A stretch of 64,000 nucleotides of DNA from an uncultured Alistipes sp. (lineage in GTDB: Bacteria > Bacteroidota > Bacteroidia > Bacteroidales > UBA932): positions 53,667 to 117,666 of the forward strand of contig CABMPD010000006.1 of the NCBI GenBank assembly GCA_902388455.1, given 5' to 3'. The position numbers and the translations under genes were made by a program. Of the stretch, positions 17,825 through 27,125 are shown piece by piece. The notes beneath the pieces were generated by a model. The model was not told where the DNA came from. It did not search any database and was given only the letters and a program-made list of their open reading frames with translations. Each line of letters opens with the position of its first letter. The first letter of the stretch is position 1.

Positions 17825-18303
17825 TGCCACACTTTCTTTTGCGCCCTTTCTACTCCTTCGGAAGCACTCTTTGGAAGCACTCTTTCGGAAGGGGTGTCCA
17901 ATTCCCGACTTTTCTCAACCCCTTCGGAAGGAGTAATTATGAGCGACGCTTGTCGCCGGTGTTGCCTCGTGCTCCGTTCAGGAAGGTTCCGACTGATGCG
18001 ACCTTTCGCCGTCACCTTCTCGGTTTCGTTATGATCAGACCCGCGTCAGAGGCCTTTCTCTGCGGCCTTGCCCTGAATGCCCGTCGGAAGGTGCCGGGAA
18101 AAGAGCGGTCTCTCCACCACCTTCTTAATTTAGTTATGTTTCAATCGGTGTCAGAGTAGGTTCTCGTCGGCCCTACCACGTATTTATGACCTGAAGGTGC
18201 AGGTCAAGTTAGCTTTTGTCGGCACCTTCCGATAATTGGAAATACGAATGCGCATTTCGATCAGGAGAATGTGACGGCAGGGGACAAGGGGAAAGGACAG
18301 AGT
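17825..18303. other. Intergenic, repeat debris, no gene seen
   Basis: Contains two palindromes with core CTTCGGAAG (17856-17864 and 17921-17931), the core also used in the 118-bp array at 31185-31474, and scattered degenerate copies of GGAAGGTxCCG-like segments. No convincing gene. Confidence 0.5.
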
Positions 18304-18357
18304 CAAAGGTAAAGGTAGATGTAGGTGTAGAGGTAAAGGTAAAGGTAAAGGTAAAGT
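18304..18357. repeat. Degenerate hexamer microsatellite
   Basis: About nine units of GGTAAA with variants such as GGTAGA and GGTGTA, running uninterrupted. Confidence 0.75.
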
Positions 18358-18391
18358 GACGGTATATACTGGAATAAATTCAGAAAACATC

Positions 18392-18420
18392 TTGGAAGAA
18401 TATTTTTTTTCGTAAATTTG
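18392..18420 (+). promoter_or_regulatory. Promoter of propeller lipoprotein gene
   Basis: TTG at 18392-18394, an 18-bp spacer and the -7 element TAAATTTG at 18413-18420, close to the Bacteroidetes consensus, 45 bp before the ATG. Confidence 0.55.
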
Positions 18421-18465
18421 TAGCATTCATTACTCAACCTATGAATGAATTATCAATAAAATAAA

Positions 18466-19695
18466 ATGTCAGAGTCTATGAAAACAAGGTCTACAACGAT
18501 GAGAGAAATGTCTCTTAACGTAATTGCGGTTGACGGAATTACTGCTAAGGTAAAAGTGAAAGCTGCCGCAGCGGCAAAAATGCTTGCGATGTATGTACTG
18601 TGTCCGCTGTCAATGTACGCGGCGGTGTGCTCCTGCAGCGGGCAGCCGGATGAGAATGTGACTGTGCTGACGGAGAAGCAGGTGCTGGACGGGGCGTTGG
18701 AGGCGGTGCCTGATACTGTCTGCGTGCTGCCGGATACGGTGTATGTGAGGCAGGCATGGATGATGGACCCTGACCACGTGATGTGTGAGATGGAGGGCAG
18801 GAGCGGGTATTCTCTGAGAGTATATGATGTGAGGACACTGGAGCCGACGGCAGATTACCTGCACTACGGTAACGGGCCGCAGGAGGTTCTTATGCCGACA
18901 GTGGCGGTCACGGACGGCAATGTGTATGTGCGGGATGGCAATAAGCAGAAGCTTTATGTCATACCTGTCGCCGCGGCTGGGACTGGTGCCGAAGTAGGCG
19001 ATTATCGTATCTCGGGACTTCTCACGAAGGTAGTGACCTTCGGGGACAGTCTGCTGGCGGTCAATCCCTATTATTTGGAGAGCACGGATCTTGGTATCAG
19101 TCAGGGAGAACCGAAACTGATTTTCCCGGATGCCAATACTGATTACGGACTGAGCCAGGATAAGTTCAGTACGGTCAATGTTTATCAGGGAAGCCTTCTG
19201 ACCAATAACGTGAAGGACCGTATCGCATACGTGGAGAGTTCATGCGCTCTCGTGGAACTGTATGACGGCGGGCTGAATCTGCGGCGGACTGTCACCGGCC
19301 CAGGGGAAGATCTCCCGGAGTATTTCTATCAGGAGGGACAGCAGTTCTTGTTTTTCAAGCTCTGGAACGCGTACGCATACGTGTCGTCCTGCTCGGATGA
19401 CAACTACATATATCTGCTGTATGACGGTACGATGAGGGGGGACGGTCATCCTGTGATGAAGGGTGAAATAAAGAACGGAATGCCGTTTATGGTTTCTGCA
19501 GGCGGAGATACTGTCCTCAAGGACATGACGCTCATAGTCATGGACTGGGACGGCAATTTCAAGGGCAGCTGGCGGATTCACGGAGTCAACGTGATGACTC
19601 AGCTCAGCAGTACAGGTACAGAGGGCGAAGTCTACGCCTGCGTTACGGACAGGGGAGACCTTCCGCTGACAGTCCTGCGTTACAAGCTTTTCTGA
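18466..19695 (+). CDS. BF3164-like lipoprotein, six-bladed beta-propeller
   Basis: Paralogue of the protein at 8604-9749; both share VLT near the N-terminus, PDTV, the block HYGNGPQEVLMP, VESSCALVE and the ending TVLRYKLF. Function of the family is unknown. The predicted start gives an unusually long N-terminus: about 37 polar and Ala/Lys residues precede the hydrophobic stretch AMYVLCPLSMYAAVCSC that looks like the lipoprotein signal. A promoter at 18392-18420 supports the ATG at 18466, but a downstream start would give a shorter signal peptide. 409 residues as annotated. Confidence 0.75.
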   Translation: MSESMKTRSTTMREMSLNVIAVDGITAKVKVKAAAAAKMLAMYVLCPLSMYAAVCSCSGQPDENVTVLTEKQVLDGALEAVPDTVCVLPDTVYVRQAWMMDPDHVMCEMEGRSGYSLRVYDVRTLEPTADYLHYGNGPQEVLMPTVAVTDGNVYVRDGNKQKLYVIPVAAAGTGAEVGDYRISGLLTKVVTFGDSLLAVNPYYLESTDLGISQGEPKLIFPDANTDYGLSQDKFSTVNVYQGSLLTNNVKDRIAYVESSCALVELYDGGLNLRRTVTGPGEDLPEYFYQEGQQFLFFKLWNAYAYVSSCSDDNYIYLLYDGTMRGDGHPVMKGEIKNGMPFMVSAGGDTVLKDMTLIVMDWDGNFKGSWRIHGVNVMTQLSSTGTEGEVYACVTDRGDLPLTVLRYKLF

Positions 19696-19742
19696 CAGAA
19701 TGAAAGGGGGAAGATAGAAATCTGCGGCATCGGGTTCCTGAA

Positions 19743-19776
19743 TTTTGGGATTTAAAGCAAACTTTTTGTATCTTTG
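19743..19776 (+). promoter_or_regulatory. Promoter of the SIMPL/GH5/porin operon
   Basis: TTTTG at 19743-19747, a 21-bp spacer and -7 element TATCTTTG at 19769-19776, 26 bp before the ATG at 19803. Confidence 0.6.
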
Positions 19777-19802
19777 TCTGATGTACTGAAATTTTAAACA
19801 CT

Positions 19803-20531
19803 ATGGCAGAAAACAGCACTTTTTCCAAGACAAAGATTGAGGTCGGCGGAGGTTCCATCATGCTCGGGCTGATAGTCCTCGGATGGTTCATCTACGCCGG
19901 TATCGGACGGTTTGCGGACAGGGACCGCAGCGTGGTGGTCAAGGGCCTCTCGGAGAGGGAGGTGGTGGCGGACAAGGTCATCTGGCCGTTGGCCTACAGA
20001 TTAGCGGGCAACGACCTGCGCTCGCTGTACAACGAGATAGAGCGTTCCAACACCGTCATTGTGGACTTCCTTACATCCAACGGCATCCCCCAGGACGAGA
20101 TAACTGTCTCCCCGGCTTCGGTGACCGACCTTCAGGCCGAGAGATACGGCTACAACAACGAGGACCCCAACCGTTACAAGGCGGTATCGGTGGTGACCGT
20201 GGCCTCCGACAAGATAGACCTGGTGCGCAGCCTGATGAGCAGGCAGGGAGACCTGCTTAAAAAAGGCGTGGCTATAGCCGGTGATGATTACCAGTTCCAG
20301 ACCGTATTCTCCTTCAACGGACTCAACGACATAAAGCCGGAAATGGTCGCTGAGGCCACTCAGAACGCAAGGGCCACAGCCCAGAAGTTCGCCGAGGACT
20401 CCGAAAGCAGGATCGGCAAGATACGCTCGGCCTCCCAGGGCCAGTTCTCGATTTCGGACCGGGATCAGAATACACCCCATATCAAAGTAGTGAGAGTGGT
20501 TACCACTATCGAGTATTCTCTCAAGGATTAA
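19803..20531 (+). CDS. SIMPL (DUF541) domain protein
   Basis: A 242-residue protein with one N-terminal membrane anchor (IMLGLIVLGWFIYAGIG, residues about 20-36) and a periplasmic SIMPL domain: VVVKGLSEREV at the start, the VTVASDKIDLVRSLM segment, then ATQNARATAQKFAEDS and the closing VRVVTTIEYSL. SIMPL proteins form oligomeric periplasmic assemblies; their job is not well defined. First gene of an operon; 21 bp separate it from the S24-like/GH5 frame. Confidence 0.85.
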   Translation: MAENSTFSKTKIEVGGGSIMLGLIVLGWFIYAGIGRFADRDRSVVVKGLSEREVVADKVIWPLAYRLAGNDLRSLYNEIERSNTVIVDFLTSNGIPQDEITVSPASVTDLQAERYGYNNEDPNRYKAVSVVTVASDKIDLVRSLMSRQGDLLKKGVAIAGDDYQFQTVFSFNGLNDIKPEMVAEATQNARATAQKFAEDSESRIGKIRSASQGQFSISDRDQNTPHIKVVRVVTTIEYSLKD

Positions 20532-20552
20532 CCGACTGAAATAGTAGGAAAG

Positions 20553-22397
20553 ATGACAGCAGTTGCAGTATCAGACTACAGCGAGGCTGCGGCCAGACTT
20601 GACCGCGGCGCATTTGTCCGGCTTACGGTCATGAAGGGGGATATGCGTCCTTTCTTCCGCCCGGGCCAGGACAGCGTCCTGCTTGCTCCCGTAAGGCTCA
20701 ACAGGGCTCACCGTTATTCGGAGGAAGAGCTGCGGGCTTTCGAGTCGCACAGTGACGTGCCGGGCCGCAAGTGGCGCAATGTCACGGCGGCACAGGACCG
20801 TATCACCGTCCGGCGCCGGGACGTGGTGCTCGTCCGTACCGGAGAGGACCGTTCCCTCCGTCTGCTGAGGGCGGTCCATGTATGGGGTACTCTGCTCCTG
20901 CTGCGGTGCGACTGCGGCAGCTCTCCCTATATCAGCGCGACGGTCTCCGATGTGGTCGGAGTAGTGGTTGAGGGGACAATAAGGGGCGGCACCCCGTTCC
21001 GCTCCACCCAGCGCAAATGGCGGTATGCCTCCAAACTCTGGACAGCATCCTACCGCGCCCGCTCGTGGGCCGGGAAGGTCCGCCGCAATCCTAAGGGCTC
21101 CCTTTCCTGCGTGGCCTCGGCTATGGCATTGTCCCTGATTATCATCTCCTGCACAGGAAGGGGAGGAGCCGATATTATCGGCATAGAGGACGGTCAGTTC
21201 ATCAAGAACGGCAGTCCGTATTATTTCGTAGGGACCAATTTCTGGTACGGTCCTATCCTTGCCTCGGAGGGCAGCGGAGGCGACCGGGAGCGGCTGACCC
21301 GCGAGTTAGACAGTCTCTGCTCGATGGGAGTGCGCAACCTGCGCGTGCTGGTGGGCTCCGACGGTCCGAGGGGAGTGTACACCAAGGTGGAGCCTACGCT
21401 CCAGTATGCCCCGGGGAAATACAACGACACCCTGCTCCGCGGCCTCGACTATTTTCTCGTGGAGCTCGGCAAGCGCAATATGGAGGCAGTGCTCTATCTG
21501 AACAATGCCTGGGAGTGGAGCGGCGGTTACTCGCAGTATCTCCAGTGGACAGGTCACGGGGACATTCCCCTGCCGCGTGTGGCCGGCTACAATACATACG
21601 TGGACTATGTGGCTGATTTTATCCGCTCGGACTCGGCGAAGACTCTCTTCCGCCGCTACGTGATGGACATCATCTCCCGCACCAACACGGTCACCGGCAA
21701 GGCCTACCGCGACGACCCGGCCATCTTCTCGTGGCAGATATGCAACGAGCCCCGGCCATTTGCCGCTGACAACAAGGAGGCTTTCCGCGACTGGCTCACA
21801 TCCACTGCAGAACTGATCAAGTCCATAGACCCCAACCACATGGTCTCCGTCGGCAGCGAGGGCAAGTACGGCTGCGAGGTGGATCTGGGCCTCTGGGAGG
21901 AGATAGGCCGCTCGCCCTATATAGACTATCTGAACATCCATATCTGGCCCTTCAACTGGGGCTGGACTTCCCGGGAGGACATGGCCTCGGGCAACGTGGC
22001 GCCCGCCGTGGAACTCTCCCGCGAATATCTGCAGGAGCATATAGAGATAGCCCGCCGCATGGGCAAGCCCCTGGTGGTCGAGGAGTTCGGTTTCCCGAGG
22101 GACAGCGTGGGATTTTCCCGCAGTACCTCCGTCAGCATGCGCGACGTGTACTATGACGCCATGCTCTCGGAGATAGTGGACGAGGCTACCGGAGGTGGAC
22201 TCCTGGCCGGATTCAATTTCTGGGGATGGGGAGGTCTCGCCGAGCCTTCCGAGGACCACCTGATGTGGCAGCCCGGGGACGACTACACCGGAGATCCCGC
22301 CCAGGAGGAACAGGGGCTGTATTCGGTTTTCGCCTCCGATACCTCGACAGTGAGAATAGTCCGTTACTATGCCCGTTCCGTTGAAAATATCGAATGA
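20553..22397 (+). CDS. S24-like domain joined in frame to a GH5-type lipoprotein glycosidase
   Basis: A 614-codon frame with two unrelated parts. Residues 1-about 185 resemble the S24/S26 signal-peptidase-like proteins of Bacteroidetes (VMKGDMRPFFRPGQDSVLL, RRRDVVLVR, ending in Trp/Arg-rich WRYASKLW). From Met191 begins a textbook lipoprotein signal ALSLIIISC, then a GH5 (mannanase-like) TIM barrel: GTNFWYG, acid/base E399 in ICNEPRPF, nucleophile E511 in VVEEFGFP, and GFNFWGWGG. Either this is a genuine fusion with a mid-protein anchor, or translation of the glycosidase starts at 21123 (424 residues) and the upstream gene has lost its stop. The GH5 portion is well supported; substrate (beta-mannan) is inferred. 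Confidence 0.8.
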   Translation: MTAVAVSDYSEAAARLDRGAFVRLTVMKGDMRPFFRPGQDSVLLAPVRLNRAHRYSEEELRAFESHSDVPGRKWRNVTAAQDRITVRRRDVVLVRTGEDRSLRLLRAVHVWGTLLLLRCDCGSSPYISATVSDVVGVVVEGTIRGGTPFRSTQRKWRYASKLWTASYRARSWAGKVRRNPKGSLSCVASAMALSLIIISCTGRGGADIIGIEDGQFIKNGSPYYFVGTNFWYGPILASEGSGGDRERLTRELDSLCSMGVRNLRVLVGSDGPRGVYTKVEPTLQYAPGKYNDTLLRGLDYFLVELGKRNMEAVLYLNNAWEWSGGYSQYLQWTGHGDIPLPRVAGYNTYVDYVADFIRSDSAKTLFRRYVMDIISRTNTVTGKAYRDDPAIFSWQICNEPRPFAADNKEAFRDWLTSTAELIKSIDPNHMVSVGSEGKYGCEVDLGLWEEIGRSPYIDYLNIHIWPFNWGWTSREDMASGNVAPAVELSREYLQEHIEIARRMGKPLVVEEFGFPRDSVGFSRSTSVSMRDVYYDAMLSEIVDEATGGGLLAGFNFWGWGGLAEPSEDHLMWQPGDDYTGDPAQEEQGLYSVFASDTSTVRIVRYYARSVENIE

Positions 22398-22420
22398 GTT
22401 GTAAATAATTCCTGAAATCT

Positions 22421-23635
22421 ATGAGAAAAATTATCCTTGTCCTGCTGGCTCTCACCGTTGCCTTTACCCTTTGTGCGGCGGCCGTAGATACTGCGGGAAC
22501 GGCTGGCTATGAACCGAAACGCGGATGGTCCCTGACCGACACTCTCCTGGACGGAGTTGTGGATGACGGTTTTTTGTCACATCACGACATGGCATTTCAA
22601 ATGCGCGGCTCATTCCGTACCGAGATGCCGCGGGGAGGAGAGACCTCAGCGCGGTTCCGCATGGACAATTTCCGGTGGAACCTCGAGGGAACATTCGGCC
22701 GCAACCGGGAGTTCTACTATCATTTCCGCCAGAGCTTCAATGCCAATTTCCGTTCCAATACCTTTGACAACCTTTTGGAATCCATTGATTATGCCTACAT
22801 GACGTGGACACCGCGGCAGCATTTTTCCCTGACTTTCGGCAAGCAGGTCTTCGCCCTCGGAGGACAGGAGTTCTGGGCTGCACCGGTTTATGTTGTGCAG
22901 TTCAGCGACATAGGCGGCAGTCTGCCCTGCTATCAGATGGGAGTCATGGGCACCTGGCACATCACTCCGACACAGGACCTGGCCCTGCAGGTGTCCAATA
23001 TCAGGGGCTTCTGGGACGATGAGTTCTATCACGGCGGACTGCCGGACGGGGTTGAGAGTTCCCGTGCACCTTTTTTATATACCCTGAACTGGAACGGCAA
23101 TTTCCTGGACGATGCGCTGGAATTCCGCTGGTCGGCCTCCTACGGTACACAGGCGGTGGGCCGGGATGTCTGGATCTTTGCTATGGGACAGTCCTACCGC
23201 AGGGAAAAATGGGGAGTGTACCTCGACCTGATCTATTCTCGGCAGGGGCTGGATATCAACGGAGTGCTCAGTTCTTCCGCTCCTACCGGTCCGGACGGGG
23301 ACTACCGTACCCTTGAGGACGTGAACTACATGTCCGCCATCGCCTATCTGCACCTGTTCCTGTGTCCTTCTTTCTCAATGTATTTCAAGGGCTCGAGGGA
23401 GTACGGCGGGCTTTACCGTCCTTACGGAGATGTGCCTGCAGGGATACTCCGCGCCAGCTGGAACGGGCAGGTCTGTCTTGAATACATGCCGACCAAAAGC
23501 CGGGATTTCCGCTTCTTCCTGCACTACAACTACTACAATGCCTCCTCCACCGGCTACGGCACTTCACTCGGCATCGCATCCGCTCAGGAGCACAGGCTTT
23601 CACTCGGACTTATCTACATTATGAATATTTTCTAA
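22421..23635 (+). CDS. Outer-membrane porin (OprO/OprP-like)
   Basis: A 404-residue beta-barrel protein with a signal peptide (RKIILVLLALTVAFTLCAAA). Amphipathic strands such as ARFRMDNFRWNLEG, FYYHFRQSFNANF, HFSLTFGKQVFALGG and a terminal strand ending HRLSLGLIYIMNIF fit the phosphate-selective porin-like family common in Bacteroidetes. Solute is unknown. It follows the GH5 frame by 23 bp and may admit products of the upstream glycosidase, which is inference from context. Confidence 0.75.
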   Translation: MRKIILVLLALTVAFTLCAAAVDTAGTAGYEPKRGWSLTDTLLDGVVDDGFLSHHDMAFQMRGSFRTEMPRGGETSARFRMDNFRWNLEGTFGRNREFYYHFRQSFNANFRSNTFDNLLESIDYAYMTWTPRQHFSLTFGKQVFALGGQEFWAAPVYVVQFSDIGGSLPCYQMGVMGTWHITPTQDLALQVSNIRGFWDDEFYHGGLPDGVESSRAPFLYTLNWNGNFLDDALEFRWSASYGTQAVGRDVWIFAMGQSYRREKWGVYLDLIYSRQGLDINGVLSSSAPTGPDGDYRTLEDVNYMSAIAYLHLFLCPSFSMYFKGSREYGGLYRPYGDVPAGILRASWNGQVCLEYMPTKSRDFRFFLHYNYYNASSTGYGTSLGIASAQEHRLSLGLIYIMNIF

Positions 23636-23643
23636 AATTTTTT

Positions 23644-23651
23644 TATATTTG
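23644..23651 (+). promoter_or_regulatory. -7 promoter element for the POT transporter pair
   Basis: TATATTTG 36 bp before the ATG at 23688, in an AT-rich gap after the porin gene. Confidence 0.5.
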
Positions 23652-23687
23652 CAACCGCTACAAAATTATTAATTTAAATTTATATTT

Positions 23688-25340
23688 ATGATTCTATTTA
23701 TCGTCATGACGGTACTGCTTCTCGCGTCTGCGGGATTTGTGTACTATACCAACCGTCACGGCCAGCCCAAGGGCCTGATACCCGCCGCGCTGGCAAACAT
23801 GGGAGAGCGTTTCGGATTCTACATCATGATGGCTATCCTGACCCTCTTCATCTCATCGAAATTCGGTCTCAACAAGACTCAGACAGGTCTGATCTACTCC
23901 GTCTTCTATGCGGCCATCTATCTGCTGGCACTCGTAGGAGGCATCATCGCCGACAGGACCAGGAACTACAAAGGAACTATTCTGGCAGGTCTTATCCTGA
24001 TGGCCGTGGGCTATTTCATCATTGCATGGCCTACCGAGACCCCCGTCTCCAACATGGCCGTCATCCTGACGCTGACATGTTTCGGCCTCCTTGTCATCGC
24101 ATTCGGTAACGGTCTGTTCAAAGGCAACCTCCAGGCCGTGGTCGGACAGCTCTACGACAATGAGAAATACGCCAAGAAACGTGATGTAGGTTTCCAGATC
24201 TTCTACATGTTCATAAACATCGGAGGTTTCTTCGCTCCTTTCATCGCCATCGGTATCCGCAACTGGTGGCTCGGCAAGCAGGGATTCGCCTACAATGCCG
24301 ACCTTCCGGAGCTCTGCCATCAGTGGCTGCGCGCAGCTGACGGCGGCACGGCCATGACCGAGCAGGCTTCCGACCGTCTGATGGAACTGGCATCCCAGGT
24401 ATCCGGGGGCACAGCCTATACAGCCGACACCATCGGTGACTTCGTTAACAGCTACCTCAACGTGTTCAGCACCGGTTTCCATTATGCGTTCGCCGCAGCC
24501 ATCGTGGCCATGCTGATTTCACTCGTGATCTTCCTCGCCAACCGCAGGAGACTTCCCGACCACAGCAAGAAAGCAGCTGCGAAAGAGAGCAGTGACAACG
24601 CACAGGCACCTACAGTTGAGGAAGTCAAGATGGATGCCAAGGAAGTGCGCCAGCGTATATACGCCCTGTTCGCTGTATTCGCGGTGGTTATCTTCTTCTG
24701 GTTCTCTTTCCATCAGAACGGATATTCCCTGACCTATTTTGCCCGTGACTATATCAACCTGGATGTCATCAATATCGACCTCGGCTTCACTCAGATAGTG
24801 GGAGCGGAGATCTTCCAGTCCGTCAATCCTTTCTTCGTAGTATTCCTGACACCTATCATCATCGGTATCTTCGGATGGCTGCGCAACCGCGACAAAGAGC
24901 CGTCCACTCCTATGAAGATCGGTATCGGCATGGGCATCGCCGCTGTGGCCTATATCTTCCTTACCATCTGTTCAGCCGGCCTTCCTACAAGTGAAGAAGT
25001 GGCCGCAATGGGAGGTCTGGACGCATCGCAGAGACTTTCTCCGCTGGTTATGGTGGCCATGTATTTCATCCTCACCACGGCAGAACTGTTCATCAGCCCT
25101 CTCGGACTGTCATTCGTGTCAAAAGTAGCGCCTCCTCATCTGCAGGGTATCATGCAGGGCTGCTGGCTCGCGGCTACAGCTATCGGCAACCAGCTGCTGT
25201 TCATCGGAGGCATACTCTACGACTCAATCCCTCTGTGGGCCACATGGTGCGTGTTCGTAGCAGCATGTCTCATCTCCATGGGTGCGATGCTCGGAATGGT
25301 ACGCTGGCTCGAGAGAATCACGGAAGGTAAAAAAGCTTAA
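23688..25340 (+). CDS. Proton-dependent oligopeptide transporter (POT/PTR family)
   Basis: Inner-membrane di-/tripeptide:proton symporter of 550 residues with about 12-14 hydrophobic helices. Family signatures are ANMGERFGFYIMMAILTLF (helix 1, ExxER-like region), GNGLFKGNLQAVVGQLY and the PTR motif MFINIGGFFAPF. The C-terminal half has VIFFWFSFHQNGYSLTYF and FVSKVAPPHLQGIMQG. It is followed 6 bp later by a second POT gene, a tandem duplication that has diverged. Likely partners are the secreted peptidases encoded nearby. Confidence 0.93.
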   Translation: MILFIVMTVLLLASAGFVYYTNRHGQPKGLIPAALANMGERFGFYIMMAILTLFISSKFGLNKTQTGLIYSVFYAAIYLLALVGGIIADRTRNYKGTILAGLILMAVGYFIIAWPTETPVSNMAVILTLTCFGLLVIAFGNGLFKGNLQAVVGQLYDNEKYAKKRDVGFQIFYMFINIGGFFAPFIAIGIRNWWLGKQGFAYNADLPELCHQWLRAADGGTAMTEQASDRLMELASQVSGGTAYTADTIGDFVNSYLNVFSTGFHYAFAAAIVAMLISLVIFLANRRRLPDHSKKAAAKESSDNAQAPTVEEVKMDAKEVRQRIYALFAVFAVVIFFWFSFHQNGYSLTYFARDYINLDVINIDLGFTQIVGAEIFQSVNPFFVVFLTPIIIGIFGWLRNRDKEPSTPMKIGIGMGIAAVAYIFLTICSAGLPTSEEVAAMGGLDASQRLSPLVMVAMYFILTTAELFISPLGLSFVSKVAPPHLQGIMQGCWLAATAIGNQLLFIGGILYDSIPLWATWCVFVAACLISMGAMLGMVRWLERITEGKKA

Positions 25341-25346
25341 TATACA

Positions 25347-27026
25347 ATGTTCAAAGGACAACCAAAAGGCCTCTATGCGCTCGCCCTCGCCAACACGGGC
25401 GAGCGCTTTGGCTATTACACGATGCTCGCGATCTTCACCCTGTTCCTGCAGGCGAAGTTCGGTTTCTCGGAGGCAGTGACCTCCAACATCTACGCAGGCT
25501 TCCTGGCGGCAGTTTACTTCATGCCGTTCATCGGAGGCATACTCGCCGACAAGTTCGGCTACGGAAAGATGGTCGTTTCCGGTATCATAGTCATGTTTGC
25601 TGGATACTTCTGCCTGGCCATACCGACAGGCGGAGACCTGATGGGAAAGATAGCCATGTTCGGCTCGCTGCTGCTTATCGCGGTAGGTACCGGCCTGTTC
25701 AAGGGCAATCTGCAGGTGATGGTCGGCAACCTCTACGACGACCCCAAGTACTCGTCCAAGAGGGACGCGGCTTTCTCGCTGTTCTACATGGCCATCAATA
25801 TCGGCTCGCTCTTCGCTCCCACGGCGGCGACCAAGATTACCGAGTTCTGCCTCAGGCAGGAGGGGCTTGTCTACAACGGTGAGATTCCGGCCCTGGCCAA
25901 CCAGTATCTGGCCGGTGCCTCTTCCATGGCTCCCGATGCTCTCAGCCGCTTCCAGACTCTGGCCTCAGCCCAGGGCGTGACGGACGTGACCGACCTGACA
26001 GCATTTTCCCAGCACTACATCGACACTCTCGCCGGAGCCTATCACTGGGGCTTCGCCGTGGCCTGCGTGTCGCTGGTACTCTCTATCCTGATCTACTTCG
26101 GCTTCCGCAAGAGCTTCAAGCATGCCGACGTGACCCAGCGCGAGCTCGAGGCCAAGAGCACCCAGCCCGTCGTCGAGCTCACCAAGGAGCAGACCAAGTC
26201 CCGCATCACCGCCCTGCTGCTCGTGTTCGCAGTGGTCATCTTCTTCTGGATGGCCTTCCAGCAGAACGGTCTTACCCTGACCTTCTTCGCCCGTGACTAC
26301 ACGGCTACCGAGATGACCGGCCTGTCGAGGATTCTGGCCAACGTGCTGAACCTCGTGCTGATCATCATCGCTGTGTACGGAGCCTTCGCCATCTTCCAGT
26401 CCGAGAAGAAGCGCAGCAAGCTCATTGCCGGCCTGGTGACACTGGCCTCCATCGTGGCCCTGATCTTCAGCTACCGCTCCCTCGGTGACAAGCCCGTGAC
26501 CCTGCTGCCCCAGATATTCCAGCAGTTCAATCCCTTCTTCGTAGTGGCCCTGACCCCTGTATCCATGGCCGTATTCGGAGCCCTCGCCGCCAAGGGCAAG
26601 GAGCCTTCCGCACCCCGCAAGATCGGCATCGGTATGTTCATCGCCGCCCTCGGCTTCCTGATCATGGTCTTCGGCTCCCTCGGCCTGCCTACCCCGGATG
26701 CCCTGAAGGAAGGCGCGACATTCCAGCGTGTTACTCCCAACGTGCTGATATCCACCTATCTCGTGCTGACATTCGCCGAGCTCTTCCTCTCCCCGATGGG
26801 TATCTCCTTCGTGTCGAAGGTCGCTCCTCCCAAGTACAAGGGCATGATGATGGGTCTCTGGTTCGTGGCCACCGCCATCGGCAACTACATGGTGTCCATC
26901 ATCGGTATGCTCTGGGGCGGTCTGCCTCTCTGGGTACTGTGGTTCATCCTCATCGCCCTCTGCGTCATCTCCGCCGTCTTCATTTTCTCCATCATGAAGA
27001 AGCTGGAGAACGCCACCAAGGACTAA
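25347..27026 (+). CDS. Proton-dependent oligopeptide transporter (POT/PTR family), second copy
   Basis: Paralogue of the preceding gene, 559 residues: ANTGERFGYYTMLAIFTLF, GTGLFKGNLQVMVGNLY, MAINIGSLFAPT, VIFFWMAFQQNGLTLTFF and FVSKVAPPKYKGMMMG. It lacks the extra N-terminal segment of the first copy and carries a longer cytoplasmic linker (SFKHADVTQRELEAKS) in the middle. The two copies are clearly divergent, suggesting different peptide preferences. A strong terminator follows 28 bp after the stop. Confidence 0.93.
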   Translation: MFKGQPKGLYALALANTGERFGYYTMLAIFTLFLQAKFGFSEAVTSNIYAGFLAAVYFMPFIGGILADKFGYGKMVVSGIIVMFAGYFCLAIPTGGDLMGKIAMFGSLLLIAVGTGLFKGNLQVMVGNLYDDPKYSSKRDAAFSLFYMAINIGSLFAPTAATKITEFCLRQEGLVYNGEIPALANQYLAGASSMAPDALSRFQTLASAQGVTDVTDLTAFSQHYIDTLAGAYHWGFAVACVSLVLSILIYFGFRKSFKHADVTQRELEAKSTQPVVELTKEQTKSRITALLLVFAVVIFFWMAFQQNGLTLTFFARDYTATEMTGLSRILANVLNLVLIIIAVYGAFAIFQSEKKRSKLIAGLVTLASIVALIFSYRSLGDKPVTLLPQIFQQFNPFFVVALTPVSMAVFGALAAKGKEPSAPRKIGIGMFIAALGFLIMVFGSLGLPTPDALKEGATFQRVTPNVLISTYLVLTFAELFLSPMGISFVSKVAPPKYKGMMMGLWFVATAIGNYMVSIIGMLWGGLPLWVLWFILIALCVISAVFIFSIMKKLENATKD

Positions 27027-27053
27027 CCGCGCACAGCCGCATCGCATACAGGT

Positions 27054-27086
27054 CCCCGCAGGAAATTTTCTCCCTGCGGGGATTTT
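27054..27086 (+). terminator. Rho-independent terminator after the POT genes
   Basis: CCCCGCAGG (27054-27062) pairs with CCTGCGGGG (27073-27081), followed by ATTTTT. Confidence 0.9.
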
Positions 27087-27088
27087 TA

Positions 27089-27118
27089 TTGGAGTAATGT
27101 AGAGAAACCGTATATTTG
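27089..27118 (+). promoter_or_regulatory. Promoter of the 27.1-31.1 kb operon
   Basis: TTG at 27089-27091, 19-bp spacer, -7 element TATATTTG at 27111-27118, only 7 bp before the first ATG. Confidence 0.6.
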
Positions 27119-27125
27119 TAGGTAA

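Noticed and set aside
17263..18034. Long overlapping reading frames on both strands of the 105-bp array
   Set aside because: They stay open only because 105 is a multiple of three; several frames on both strands are equally open, with no start context or family match.
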